Position numbers and translations under genes: made by a program
From: Candidatus Babelota bacterium
Lineage (GTDB): Bacteria; Babelota; Babeliae; Babelales; Vermiphilaceae
Length of the DNA: 64,000 bases
NCBI GenBank assembly: GCA_023382795.1
Contig: JAHDWT010000002.1
Span: 57,405-121,404, forward strand
Direction: 5' to 3'
In this document: positions 56,609 to 63,795 of the stretch, one piece after another
Layout of the letters: every line of letters begins with the position of its first letter
How positions within the stretch are numbered: the stretch's first letter is position 1
Notes under the pieces: generated by a model
What the model was told of the DNA's origin: nothing
What the model saw: the letters and a program-made list of their open reading frames with translations, nothing else
Databases searched by the model: none

Positions 56609-57699
56609 CGTTCCAACAATATTACATTTTCTTTTTGCCAGTAGAGATGCACTTGATCATCATAATCAATCACTTCCTGTGGAAAGTGTTCCTTATTTTG
56701 TTCGAACACATGCATCACAAAGCCATTTGCTAACCTGACGTGATACACGGTGGAACGCCCATTATATATAATGGAAATTACGGTACCGACACAATGATTA
56801 GAAAATTCTTGGAGCGGTTGTTTACTAATTTCTACTTTTTCAGGGCGAATACTCATAAGCACATCATGGCCATGATGCAACCAATCCGCACCAGCTTTTG
56901 GCATTATCGTTTCAAATTCACCAAGTCCATACACCGCAACGCGTACATTCGCGTTATCAAAAAGCGCTCTACCATGCAAAATATTGCTTGTACCTACAAA
57001 CGTTGCCACAAATGAGGTGAGTGGAAATTCATAAATTTCTTTGGGAGTTCCTATCTGCTCAATTTCGCCATCAGCGTTCATGATCGCCATGCGATCTGCA
57101 ACCGTAAGCGCCTCAAACTGATCATGTGTAATATACACAAAGGTAGTTTTTAACGAACTTTGCAAATCAACTAGTTCAACAAGCATCTTTTCACGCAGAC
57201 TCATATCAAGAGCCGCAAGTGGTTCGTCAAGAAGTAATACATCGGGTTTATTGATGATGGCACGAGCAAGTGCAACACGTTGTTGCTGTCCACCGGATAA
57301 TTGATGGATTGACTTGTACACATGTTTTTCAAGATGTACTGTTTGCAGCGCTTTTATTACGCGTTGCTTGATTTCTGACTTAGGAACGCGCGCAATACTG
57401 AGGCTATAAGCAACATTGTCAAACACGTTCAAATGAGGGAATAATGCATAATGTTGAAAAACCGTATTAATACGCCGCAAGTAAATGGGCGTATGGGTAA
57501 TTTCATGATCTTCCAAAAATATACGCCCGCTATCGACGACCTCAAATCCTGCAATCAGACGCAGTAAGGTAGTTTTGCCACTTCCACTCGGGCCGAGCAG
57601 GGCAAAAAATTCTCCACTGCGTATAGAGAGGTTAAGCCTCTCAACTATAGGCTCACCATTAAAACTTTTGGTAACATTTTCTAATCTAATGCCGCTCAT
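56605..57699 (-). CDS. potA: Spermidine/putrescine ABC ATPase PotA
   Basis: ATPase driving polyamine import. About 364 residues from ATG 57699; an in-frame TTG at 57720 is an alternative. Walker A LGPSGSGKTTLLRL, signature LSGGQQQRVALARAI, Walker B VLLLDEPLAALD, then a C-terminal TOBE-type regulatory domain (about 285-360). It overlaps the upstream His-rich membrane gene by 14 nt. Confidence 0.94.
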   Translation of the reverse strand: MSGIRLENVTKSFNGEPIVERLNLSIRSGEFFALLGPSGSGKTTLLRLIAGFEVVDSGRIFLEDHEITHTPIYLRRINTVFQHYALFPHLNVFDNVAYSLSIARVPKSEIKQRVIKALQTVHLEKHVYKSIHQLSGGQQQRVALARAIINKPDVLLLDEPLAALDMSLREKMLVELVDLQSSLKTTFVYITHDQFEALTVADRMAIMNADGEIEQIGTPKEIYEFPLTSFVATFVGTSNILHGRALFDNANVRVAVYGLGEFETIMPKAGADWLHHGHDVLMSIRPEKVEISKQPLQEFSNHCVGTVISIIYNGRSTVYHVRLANGFVMHVFEQNKEHFPQEVIDYDDQVHLYWQKENVILLER

Positions 57700-58375
57700 T
57701 CCTTTTACCAACCCTTGCAAATGCCATAGGAACCACTACATCAGAAAGCGTGCATGGAACTACCACAGCAATGATCAAAAATAGAAAAATTATGCCAATC
57801 TTCGAGTACCAGTCTGGCAAACCATTTGCCACCAGGTAAAAGGTTGATGCGAATGAACTAATTAAAATATGAACAAAATGGGAAAAAACAGAATAAGATT
57901 CATGGTGGCCATGATGATAGCGCCCCATGACAAAACCATTCAAAAGACCGAGAACAAGGAATGGTATAATATTACTCAGCTCAGAGATAAAACAAAGGTG
58001 AAACTGCATATGCACACCGAGCATTCTACCTGCTAAGTATGGAATGACTGCATCAGAAAGAGTACAGAAAGTAATTGAGCACATAATGCCAACCACAAGC
58101 CCCAACAGCACATTTTTTGAATAGCGATAAAACGTGATTAAGGTTCCCGTAGCTGCAAATACGATGTGCAGAAAGTGAAATGAGTGGAATAGCATGTGCG
58201 CGCCCTTACGCAAGATGAGGCCGTTACTTATCCCCAGGGTCAAATAGCTCAGAAAACTAAGTACCGTTAAACAAAAGGCAACCGAAAAAATGGAATACGG
58301 TAAGTGACAAATGATACCATCTTTAAGCGTATGCTCGTGTTCATGTTCAAGACTATGGTTGTGATGATGTGCCAT
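57686..58375 (-). CDS. His-rich multi-pass membrane protein heading the pot operon
   Basis: 229 residues. The first 15 hold a His/Glu cluster (MAHHHNHSLEHEHEHTLK) typical of metal-binding tails, and a second His cluster (GRYHHGHHES) sits mid-protein. About six membrane helices follow. The two halves are related: each ends with CTLSD-[AV]-V-[IV]-P (TFCTLSDAVIPYLAGR and VPCTLSDVVVPMAFAR), indicating internal duplication. This looks like a metal transporter or sensor, but I do not recognise the family. It overlaps potA, so it is co-expressed with the polyamine importer. Confidence 0.7.
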   Translation of the reverse strand: MAHHHNHSLEHEHEHTLKDGIICHLPYSIFSVAFCLTVLSFLSYLTLGISNGLILRKGAHMLFHSFHFLHIVFAATGTLITFYRYSKNVLLGLVVGIMCSITFCTLSDAVIPYLAGRMLGVHMQFHLCFISELSNIIPFLVLGLLNGFVMGRYHHGHHESYSVFSHFVHILISSFASTFYLVANGLPDWYSKIGIIFLFLIIAVVVPCTLSDVVVPMAFARVGKRNERH

Positions 58376-58700
58376 AAAGCCCCCTAAATAATAACTAGAA
58401 AATCATGGTAATGGGTAATGGCAAAGAAATGCTACCACTGAAAAACCTCCCATTCCCTATGTTTATTGAGATACTGATAATGATACGTTTTTTTGCAAAT
58501 AAGGCAAAAATTCTCAAAGAAAACACCGGGCAGATAACCCCGATTAGCTACCTTTAATTGCCAATTATGCATTTTAGGGTTTAGCTTAGGGATTGTATCT
58601 TTGAAATGTAACCTTGTTCTTGATAAATATCAAAAATTGTCTAGGATTTTCCCCCAATATAATAAGCAGTGTTTTTGTATTTTTATTTATGAGGGATTAC
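58376..58700. other. Divergent intergenic region before the toxin gene
   Basis: 325 nt between the pot operon and the toxin gene. It holds a 6-2-6 palindrome (58620-58633), a -10 box TATAAT (58658-58663) and the toxin ribosome binding site (GAGGG, 58691-58695). No other gene is seen. Confidence 0.6.
58620..58663 (+). promoter_or_regulatory. Toxin-gene promoter with upstream palindrome
   Basis: Perfect TATAAT at 58658-58663 with a weak TTGTCT at 58637-58642 (15-nt spacer). TTGATAAATATCAA, a perfect 6-2-6 inverted repeat, ends 3 nt before the -35 and could be an operator. Confidence 0.5.
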
Positions 58701-61463
58701 ATGCGACAGCCACTCCATACTAATTTGTTTCAAAGAACTTGGTTTTTTATGATTCTGCAAAAAATAGGGCGTCATCTATGCGCCATCGCTTTATCCATCA
58801 CTTTTTTTACTGCTGTACACGGTGTATTTGAACAGGAGTCATCTTTAGCGCATCTCAAGACAGGTTGCCGTAAGGGGTTTCATCCTAATACATTAGTGAC
58901 TACTGCTCGTGGATTAAAAAAAATTAAAGACGTTGCAGTTCATGATCTGGTTGCCAGTTTTAATGCGCAGGGAGAATTAGAACAGAAACAGGTAAAAAGG
59001 CGTTTTAAAAATCGTGTACCTTATCATATTCGTCTACAGCTTGCAGATGGCACCATTTTGCAGGCAGCTCCTGATCAGCAGTTTTTCAACCCCACACGTA
59101 GACAGTGGATTGATGCAGAAAAAATTGTACCCACAACCGTGCTTGCAAAAAATAAGCATGAATGCGTAGATGTCTGCGCGGCGGAGAAAATAGATAATCC
59201 TCTTGTTTTTTATGATATTTCCGTAGAGAGCAATGAGAATTTCTGTGTTGAACGGAATAAGATTAATGCCCATAATATGGCACCGTACATGGAGATGTGC
59301 ACAAATCTTTTTCCTGCGGCTGCCGGTGGTGGTGGATTACTTGCTACAATAGTTGGAGCCTCTCAACCAATCGTGGTAGCAGGAGTTGCTGCAGGAATAA
59401 TTGCCAAGATAGCATTTGATAATTCTAAGCAGAACACAACTCCACAAGATCATCCTGAAGAAAACGTTGCCAAGCCACCATCACTAGGCTTTGGAACATT
59501 CATACAACAGGTACAAGGCGGCCCAGTCTATCTACACCTCAACAATACCATACAACAATATACATCACATGTTGAAAGGCTAACTGGTATTCCTCAACAA
59601 GATAATTCGCGCAATGCCTATACGCATCAGGCATCTTATCATGAACACAAAACATCATTGAGGGAAAATTTCATGGGGGCTATAGGAGCCCTTGCCAACG
59701 AAGCTCATAGGAGACGCTTCGAACGTCATATACAGCAACACGCTTCTCATAGCATGGGCGACAAAGTAACTATGACACCCGGAACATTCGTAGGCTTACA
59801 GGATACAGCCAGTGGTAAAAAAATGCTCGCTAAAGTTGTTGGCATTGATTCCCGTGGATTCCCTATTATTGGTCCTCTAGGTCAGGATGTTCGTACCGAT
59901 GTAATGCCTGTGAATGAGAAAAAGGTAATGGGAGGTCAAATAGAGTTTTACCGTGAAGGTGACATAGAAGAACCACGGGTCATTGGAGTTTACAAAGGCA
60001 CGAAACAACCAGCTTTGTTTAGGATTGCTGCAGTATTTTCTGAGGAAGAATCAGAGGAACTAAGAGCGAAAAAAAAGGCGTTAGAATTGCCAGCCACGCC
60101 ACCATTGGACCCGAGTTCCGTAGAACCCCAATTGTTGTCACGCGACGCATCATCGAGCAATCCTGTATCGGAAACGAGCACAGACGTTTTTGATCGTATG
60201 GCAGAACGCGATCAGCGAATAGGAAGCTCGCGATCTTCTGAAGTAATCCAACAGGATGACCATATTGATCAGACTGATGCATCATCTAGCAATTTTGTAT
60301 CGCCTAGCAATCATGTGTCAGAGACAGTCCCAAATGTTTCCGCGCGTGCAATAGAAGACACGCGGCAAGCAGAGCCTTCACGATCTTCTGAAACAATCAA
60401 AAAAAATGATCGCATTCAACAAGCTCATGGATTTTCTAGCTCCGCATATTCTTCTCAACCAACACAATATATAACGCCTGGTATGGTTCAAAAAGTCGGT
60501 GAGGTTGGCATCGTCACTACATCAGCTTTGGTCGTGGAGAACACAATCCCCAACGCGCCGTACATGGTTAAGGATTTTGCCACCAGGGTTTGTTCAGAAG
60601 CGGGCAAATATTATCTTGACCCAAAAATTAAGGCGGTTGCTCCAAATGTTGCTCGGCAAGGAAACTTGGTTATTGGCGCAGCAATGTTACAAGCAAAAAA
60701 TGCATGGCAATTGACATCACGTGGTGCTGGTCTTGCTTATAAGGGCCTGTTGTATGGAACAAAAGCTCTTTATCATGGAGCACAGTATGGAGCGAATTTC
60801 GCCTATCAGAACGCGTCGCAAGGAGCCACCTTTATTGGACAAAATGCTCTTCCTATAGGGCTTGCGGTTGGAGGAGGATACCTTGCCTATCGTCTCGTAA
60901 AGGGTGGTATTAACATGGTGATGGGGACGGATGACGTGATCAGTATGGCCGAAAAAATACTAGCAGCGGAGCAGGAATATGAAGCTCTTCTGCGAGACCG
61001 TGGATTGAAGGCTTCAAAAATCCCTGTTGCGGCTACTACAAAAGATGAAATGACATTATCAGAATCTGATGAGGAATCCATTTCAGATAATGTCCATCTG
61101 CGAGACCATGGATCGATAAAAAAAGAAAAAGCTCGCGCTTTGGCACTCAAAGCAAGCAGTGCAAGTTCACCTAACCCTCAAAAGCCAGATGATGACAAAG
61201 ATAAAGAGCGCTACAAACGTCCTAATGTCCGTTACACGCCAGAACAGATCCGCAAAATTGCTCAGGAGAGGGGTTGGGAGGAAATTAAAAACCATGATGC
61301 TGATACCGCGAATCAGAAATTGTGGAAGACCCCCGACGGCAAATTTTATAGCTATGATCGCACTGGCCACGGCGGTGGTGTATGGAAGCAATTTGTGAAG
61401 GATGGTAAATCATTTAAGCGTTTTGCAACGCTCAATGATCTGTTTAAAGAAATCAGAGGGTAA
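58701..61463 (+). CDS. Polymorphic toxin with N-terminal HINT-like domain and Ntox21-like tip
   Basis: 920 residues from ATG 58701 (GAGGG 5 nt upstream); the longer frame begins at an unsupported TTG. Order: signal peptide (about 20-41); a Hint domain (about 56-193) with GFHPNTLVTTARGLKKI, QQFFNPTRRQWIDAEKI and the closing NAHN; a Gly/Ala membrane-like segment (about 207-235); a long Ser/Asp-rich linker; a Gly/Ala/Tyr-rich region (about 670-740); and a C-terminal 85-residue tip with KLWKTPDGKFYSYDRTGH then GGVWKQF. The tip resembles the Ntox21 toxin family (IA..GW...YSYD..GHGGGVWK), probably a nuclease. The Hint domain lacks its first Cys (Gly59 before Phe60) and the block-B TxxH (APDQ at 123-126), so self-cleavage is doubtful. 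Two bases separate it from the immunity gene. Confidence 0.8.
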   Translation: MRQPLHTNLFQRTWFFMILQKIGRHLCAIALSITFFTAVHGVFEQESSLAHLKTGCRKGFHPNTLVTTARGLKKIKDVAVHDLVASFNAQGELEQKQVKRRFKNRVPYHIRLQLADGTILQAAPDQQFFNPTRRQWIDAEKIVPTTVLAKNKHECVDVCAAEKIDNPLVFYDISVESNENFCVERNKINAHNMAPYMEMCTNLFPAAAGGGGLLATIVGASQPIVVAGVAAGIIAKIAFDNSKQNTTPQDHPEENVAKPPSLGFGTFIQQVQGGPVYLHLNNTIQQYTSHVERLTGIPQQDNSRNAYTHQASYHEHKTSLRENFMGAIGALANEAHRRRFERHIQQHASHSMGDKVTMTPGTFVGLQDTASGKKMLAKVVGIDSRGFPIIGPLGQDVRTDVMPVNEKKVMGGQIEFYREGDIEEPRVIGVYKGTKQPALFRIAAVFSEEESEELRAKKKALELPATPPLDPSSVEPQLLSRDASSSNPVSETSTDVFDRMAERDQRIGSSRSSEVIQQDDHIDQTDASSSNFVSPSNHVSETVPNVSARAIEDTRQAEPSRSSETIKKNDRIQQAHGFSSSAYSSQPTQYITPGMVQKVGEVGIVTTSALVVENTIPNAPYMVKDFATRVCSEAGKYYLDPKIKAVAPNVARQGNLVIGAAMLQAKNAWQLTSRGAGLAYKGLLYGTKALYHGAQYGANFAYQNASQGATFIGQNALPIGLAVGGGYLAYRLVKGGINMVMGTDDVISMAEKILAAEQEYEALLRDRGLKASKIPVAATTKDEMTLSESDEESISDNVHLRDHGSIKKEKARALALKASSASSPNPQKPDDDKDKERYKRPNVRYTPEQIRKIAQERGWEEIKNHDADTANQKLWKTPDGKFYSYDRTGHGGGVWKQFVKDGKSFKRFATLNDLFKEIRG

Positions 61464-61465
61464 TT

Positions 61466-61948
61466 GTGAATAGGAATTTTTCTATCCAAGTCACAAAGGA
61501 ACGATTCGAGGGTGACAATTTTGATACCTTCAAGTTTAATCTAATTGTTAATGGCAAAGTAATTCGTAAATTTCCACTGTCATTTGAAGGCTGGTCTCTT
61601 GGTGACTATAAGCAACAATGGATTGAGGCATTGAAAAGACTTCAAACGCACAAAACAACGTGTCTGGTAACCTTCTACAATAATCATATTATCAAGAGAG
61701 GCTTTCCCGGAGTAGATACAATAGATATTTTTAAAGTGATCAACAGTAAGCTTCTGTTTCAGCCGCGCAATTTTTCTTCTGATGAATACATAAAAATGCT
61801 TAAAGAAAAAGAATATAACATGCAAAGTTGTTACGATTTTATCATGCCTTTCGAAACACACGATGATAATGGGTGGGAATTGCAATACTGGTCATGTGAT
61901 TATGACCCTCAGGAAATTGATCAGCTCATTGCGGAGCTGAAAGAATAA
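61466..61948 (+). CDS. Immunity protein 1 for the full-length toxin
   Basis: 160 residues, GTG start, with AGAGGG upstream inside the end of the toxin gene and a 2-nt gap, so translation is coupled. The sequence has FKFNLIVNGKVIRKFPLSFE and then LGDYKQQWIEALKRLQTHKTT, a W..DY..QW..GL-like core that resembles the CdiI_4-type immunity family. Conserved Cys and Trp residues lie in the C-terminal half (SCYDFIMPFETHDD, GWELQYWSCDYDPQEID). Cytoplasmic neutralisation of the tip domain is inferred from position and family-like pattern. Three relatives follow. Confidence 0.75.
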   Translation: MNRNFSIQVTKERFEGDNFDTFKFNLIVNGKVIRKFPLSFEGWSLGDYKQQWIEALKRLQTHKTTCLVTFYNNHIIKRGFPGVDTIDIFKVINSKLLFQPRNFSSDEYIKMLKEKEYNMQSCYDFIMPFETHDDNGWELQYWSCDYDPQEIDQLIAELKE

Positions 61949-62254
61949 TTTCCGCGATCTTCGTCGTCATTGGGGCCTGACGACGAAGATAAAGAGCGCT
62001 ACAAACGTCCTGATGTGCGTTACACCTCAGAGCAGATATACCACATTGCTCGTACATGAGGATGGGAAGAAGTTAAAAACCATGGTGCTGATACCGCGAA
62101 TCAGAAGTTGTGGTACTGTTCAAAAGAGAATCGTTACTACAGCTACGACCGTACCAACCATGATGGTGGTGTGTGGAAGCAATTTGCAAAAATGGGCAAA
62201 TCATTCAAACGCATTGCAACACTCAATGATCTGTTTAAAGAAATCAGAGGATAA
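61949..62254 (+). pseudogene. Orphan toxin tip 2, one in-frame UGA
   Basis: Same frame and order as the C-terminus of the full toxin: SSSSLGPDDEDKERYKRP, RYTSEQIYHIART, then UGA (62057-62059), GWEEVKNHGADTANQKLW, YYSYDRTNHDGGVWKQF and ATLNDLFKEIRG before TAA. There is no start codon or ribosome binding site at its head, which directly follows immunity gene 1. The rest of the frame is intact. It reads as a silent or displaced tip that could be recombined onto the full-length gene through the shared linker. Confidence 0.82.
61958..61989 (+). promoter_or_regulatory. Hairpin at the head of orphan tip 2
   Basis: 12-bp perfect stem TCTTCGTCGTCA / TGACGACGAAGA with an 8-nt loop, 10 nt after immunity gene 1. 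Not followed by a T run. The full-length toxin gene lacks it at the matching place; related hairpins head the other two orphan tips. Confidence 0.6.
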
Positions 62255-62256
62255 TT

Positions 62257-62739
62257 GTGCATAGGAATTTTTCTATCCAAGTGACCAAAGAGCGGTATGA
62301 GGGCGATGATTTTGATACCTTCAATTTTAATCTAATTATTAATGGAAAAGTTGCTCATGAACGGCAATTATTGTTCGAAAGTTGGCATCTTCGTGACTAT
62401 AAACAACAATGGGCTGAAGCTCTTGAAAGGCTTAGAACGCACAAAACAACTTGTTTGGTCACTTGTTACAATAACAATGTTGCTAAGGGTGATTTTCCTG
62501 GCGTAGGGACTGTGGATATATTTAAAGTTATCAACAGCAAACTCTTGTTCCAGCCACGCAATTTCTCTTCTGATCTGTATATAAAAATGCTTAGAGAAAA
62601 AGAATACAATATGCAAAGTTGTTACGATTTTATCATGCCCTTTGAAACGCATAATGATCATGGATGGGAACTTGCTTACTGGTCATGCGATTATGATCCT
62701 CAAGAAATTGACCAGATTATTGCAGAGCTGAAAAAATAG
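62257..62739 (+). CDS. Immunity protein 2
   Basis: 160 residues, GTG start in the same ATAATTGTG context as immunity 1. The C-terminal two thirds (TVDIFKVINSKLLFQPRNFS, EYNMQSCYDFIMPFETH) are nearly identical to immunity 1, whereas the segment about 33-85 (INGKVAHERQLLFESWHLR, CYNNNVAKGDFPG) is changed. Intact frame, although the toxin tip before it is interrupted; likely protects against a related tip. Expression could come from readthrough of the toxin operon. Confidence 0.75.
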   Translation: MHRNFSIQVTKERYEGDDFDTFNFNLIINGKVAHERQLLFESWHLRDYKQQWAEALERLRTHKTTCLVTCYNNNVAKGDFPGVGTVDIFKVINSKLLFQPRNFSSDLYIKMLREKEYNMQSCYDFIMPFETHNDHGWELAYWSCDYDPQEIDQIIAELKK

Positions 62740-63022
62740 TTTTCGCGATCCTCGTCGTCATTAAGGCCTGATGACGAGGATAAAAACGCTACACTCCAGC
62801 ACAGATACACCACATTGCTCGTGCATGAGGTTGGGAAAAAGTTAAAAACCATGGTGCTGAAACTTCAAATCAGAAGTTGTGGTACTGTTCAGAAAAAACA
62901 AGTACTACAGTTATGACCGTACCGGCCATGGCGGTGGCGTATGGAGGCAATTTGTGAAAGATGGAAAATCATTTAAGCGCTGCGCTACGGTTAATGATGT
63001 GCTGAAAAAAATAAGAGGATGA
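62740..63022 (+). pseudogene. Orphan toxin tip 3, UGA plus frameshifts
   Basis: Most decayed tip. It keeps the hairpin-coding SSSSL head, then a deletion that removes the KRPNV segment and shifts frame, the UGA at the same codon as in tips 2 and 4 (62826-62828), and a one-base loss in an A run (six A at 62893-62898 versus seven in tip 4). The final RTGHGGGVWRQFVKDGKSFKR and KKIRG are recognisable. It cannot be translated as a tip. Confidence 0.82.
62749..62780 (+). promoter_or_regulatory. Hairpin at the head of orphan tip 3
   Basis: TCCTCGTCGTCA / TGATGACGAGGA, 12 bp with one G-U pair and 8-nt loop. The third pair is C-G where tip 2 has T-A, a compensatory change. Confidence 0.55.
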
Positions 63023-63486
63023 TTGTGAGCAGATATTTGGATATTATCATACAAAAAATCGCAAGAGAAACAGTATTCAAATTATTGGTTAATGGAAAGC
63101 TTGTTGAACAAGCAACATTGATATTTAAGACATGGAATTTGTGCGATTATAAAAAACAGTGGATTGAGGCGTTAGAAAGGCTTAGAACACACAAAATAAC
63201 GTGTCTTGTAATCTGCTATAACGATAAAACAAATAGAGGATTTCCAGCAATTAGTACGGTAGATATATTTAAAGTTATCAACAGTAAGCTTCTGTTTCAA
63301 CCACGTAATTTCTCTTCTGATGAATATATAAAAATGCTTAGAGAAAAAGAATACAATATGCAAAGTTGTTACGATTTTATCATGCCCTTTGAAACGCATA
63401 ATGATCATGGATGGGAATTGCAATACTGGTCATGTGATTATAATCCTCAAGAAATCGACGAGCTTATTGCGGAGCTGAAAGAATAA
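63019..63486 (+). CDS. Immunity protein 3, divergent N-terminus
   Basis: 155 residues from ATG 63019, or 153 from the GTG at 63025 that matches the start of the other copies. Residues 1-60 differ strongly from copies 1, 2 and 4 (SRYLDIIIQKIARETVFKLL), but from about TVDIFKVINSKLLFQPRNFS onward the protein is almost identical to them. This mosaic pattern suggests that the N-terminal half sets specificity or that the 3' half is homogenised by gene conversion. Intact frame. Confidence 0.72.
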   Translation: MIVSRYLDIIIQKIARETVFKLLVNGKLVEQATLIFKTWNLCDYKKQWIEALERLRTHKITCLVICYNDKTNRGFPAISTVDIFKVINSKLLFQPRNFSSDEYIKMLREKEYNMQSCYDFIMPFETHNDHGWELQYWSCDYNPQEIDELIAELKE

Positions 63487-63792
63487 TTTCCGCGATCCTC
63501 GTCGTCATTGGGGTCTGACGACGAAGATAAAGAGCGCTACAAACGTCCTAATGTCCGTTACACCTTAGAGCAGATACGCCACATTGCCCGTACATGAGGA
63601 TGGGAAGAAGTTAAAAACCATGGTGCTAATACCGCGAATCAGAAGTTGTGGTACTGTTCAGAAAAAAACAAGTACTACAGTTATGATCGCACGGGTCATG
63701 GAGGCGGAGTATGGAAAGAATTTGAAAAAATTGGCAAATCATTTAAGCGCTTTGCGACGTTGGACGAAATGCTCAAAGAAATCCGGGACTGA
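63487..63792 (+). pseudogene. Orphan toxin tip 4, one in-frame UGA
   Basis: SSSSLGSDDEDKERYKRP, RYTLEQIRHIART, UGA (63595-63597), GWEEVKNHGANTANQKLW, YYSYDRTGHGGGVWKEF, then ATLDEMLKEIRD and TGA. One interruption only, at the same codon as in tips 2 and 3. No start codon. A 12-bp-type hairpin with one C-A mismatch lies at 63496-63527. Confidence 0.82.
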
Positions 63793-63795
63793 GAT

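Noticed and set aside
58614..58700. N-terminal extension of the toxin from the TTG at 58614
   Set aside because: The ATG at 58701 has a good GAGGG site and a proper signal peptide; the extension runs across the promoter.
62013..62264. Open frame within orphan toxin tip 2 (and the similar one at 63584-63823)
   Set aside because: These are shifted-frame readings of the decayed toxin tip. The tip frame itself shows the conserved residues, so the shifted frames are not genes.
62051..63600. UGA reassigned to an amino acid in this organism
   Set aside because: Several ordinary genes here end in UGA (for example xerD at 9751 and the micro-ORF at 16656) and housekeeping genes contain no in-frame UGA, so the standard bacterial code applies.
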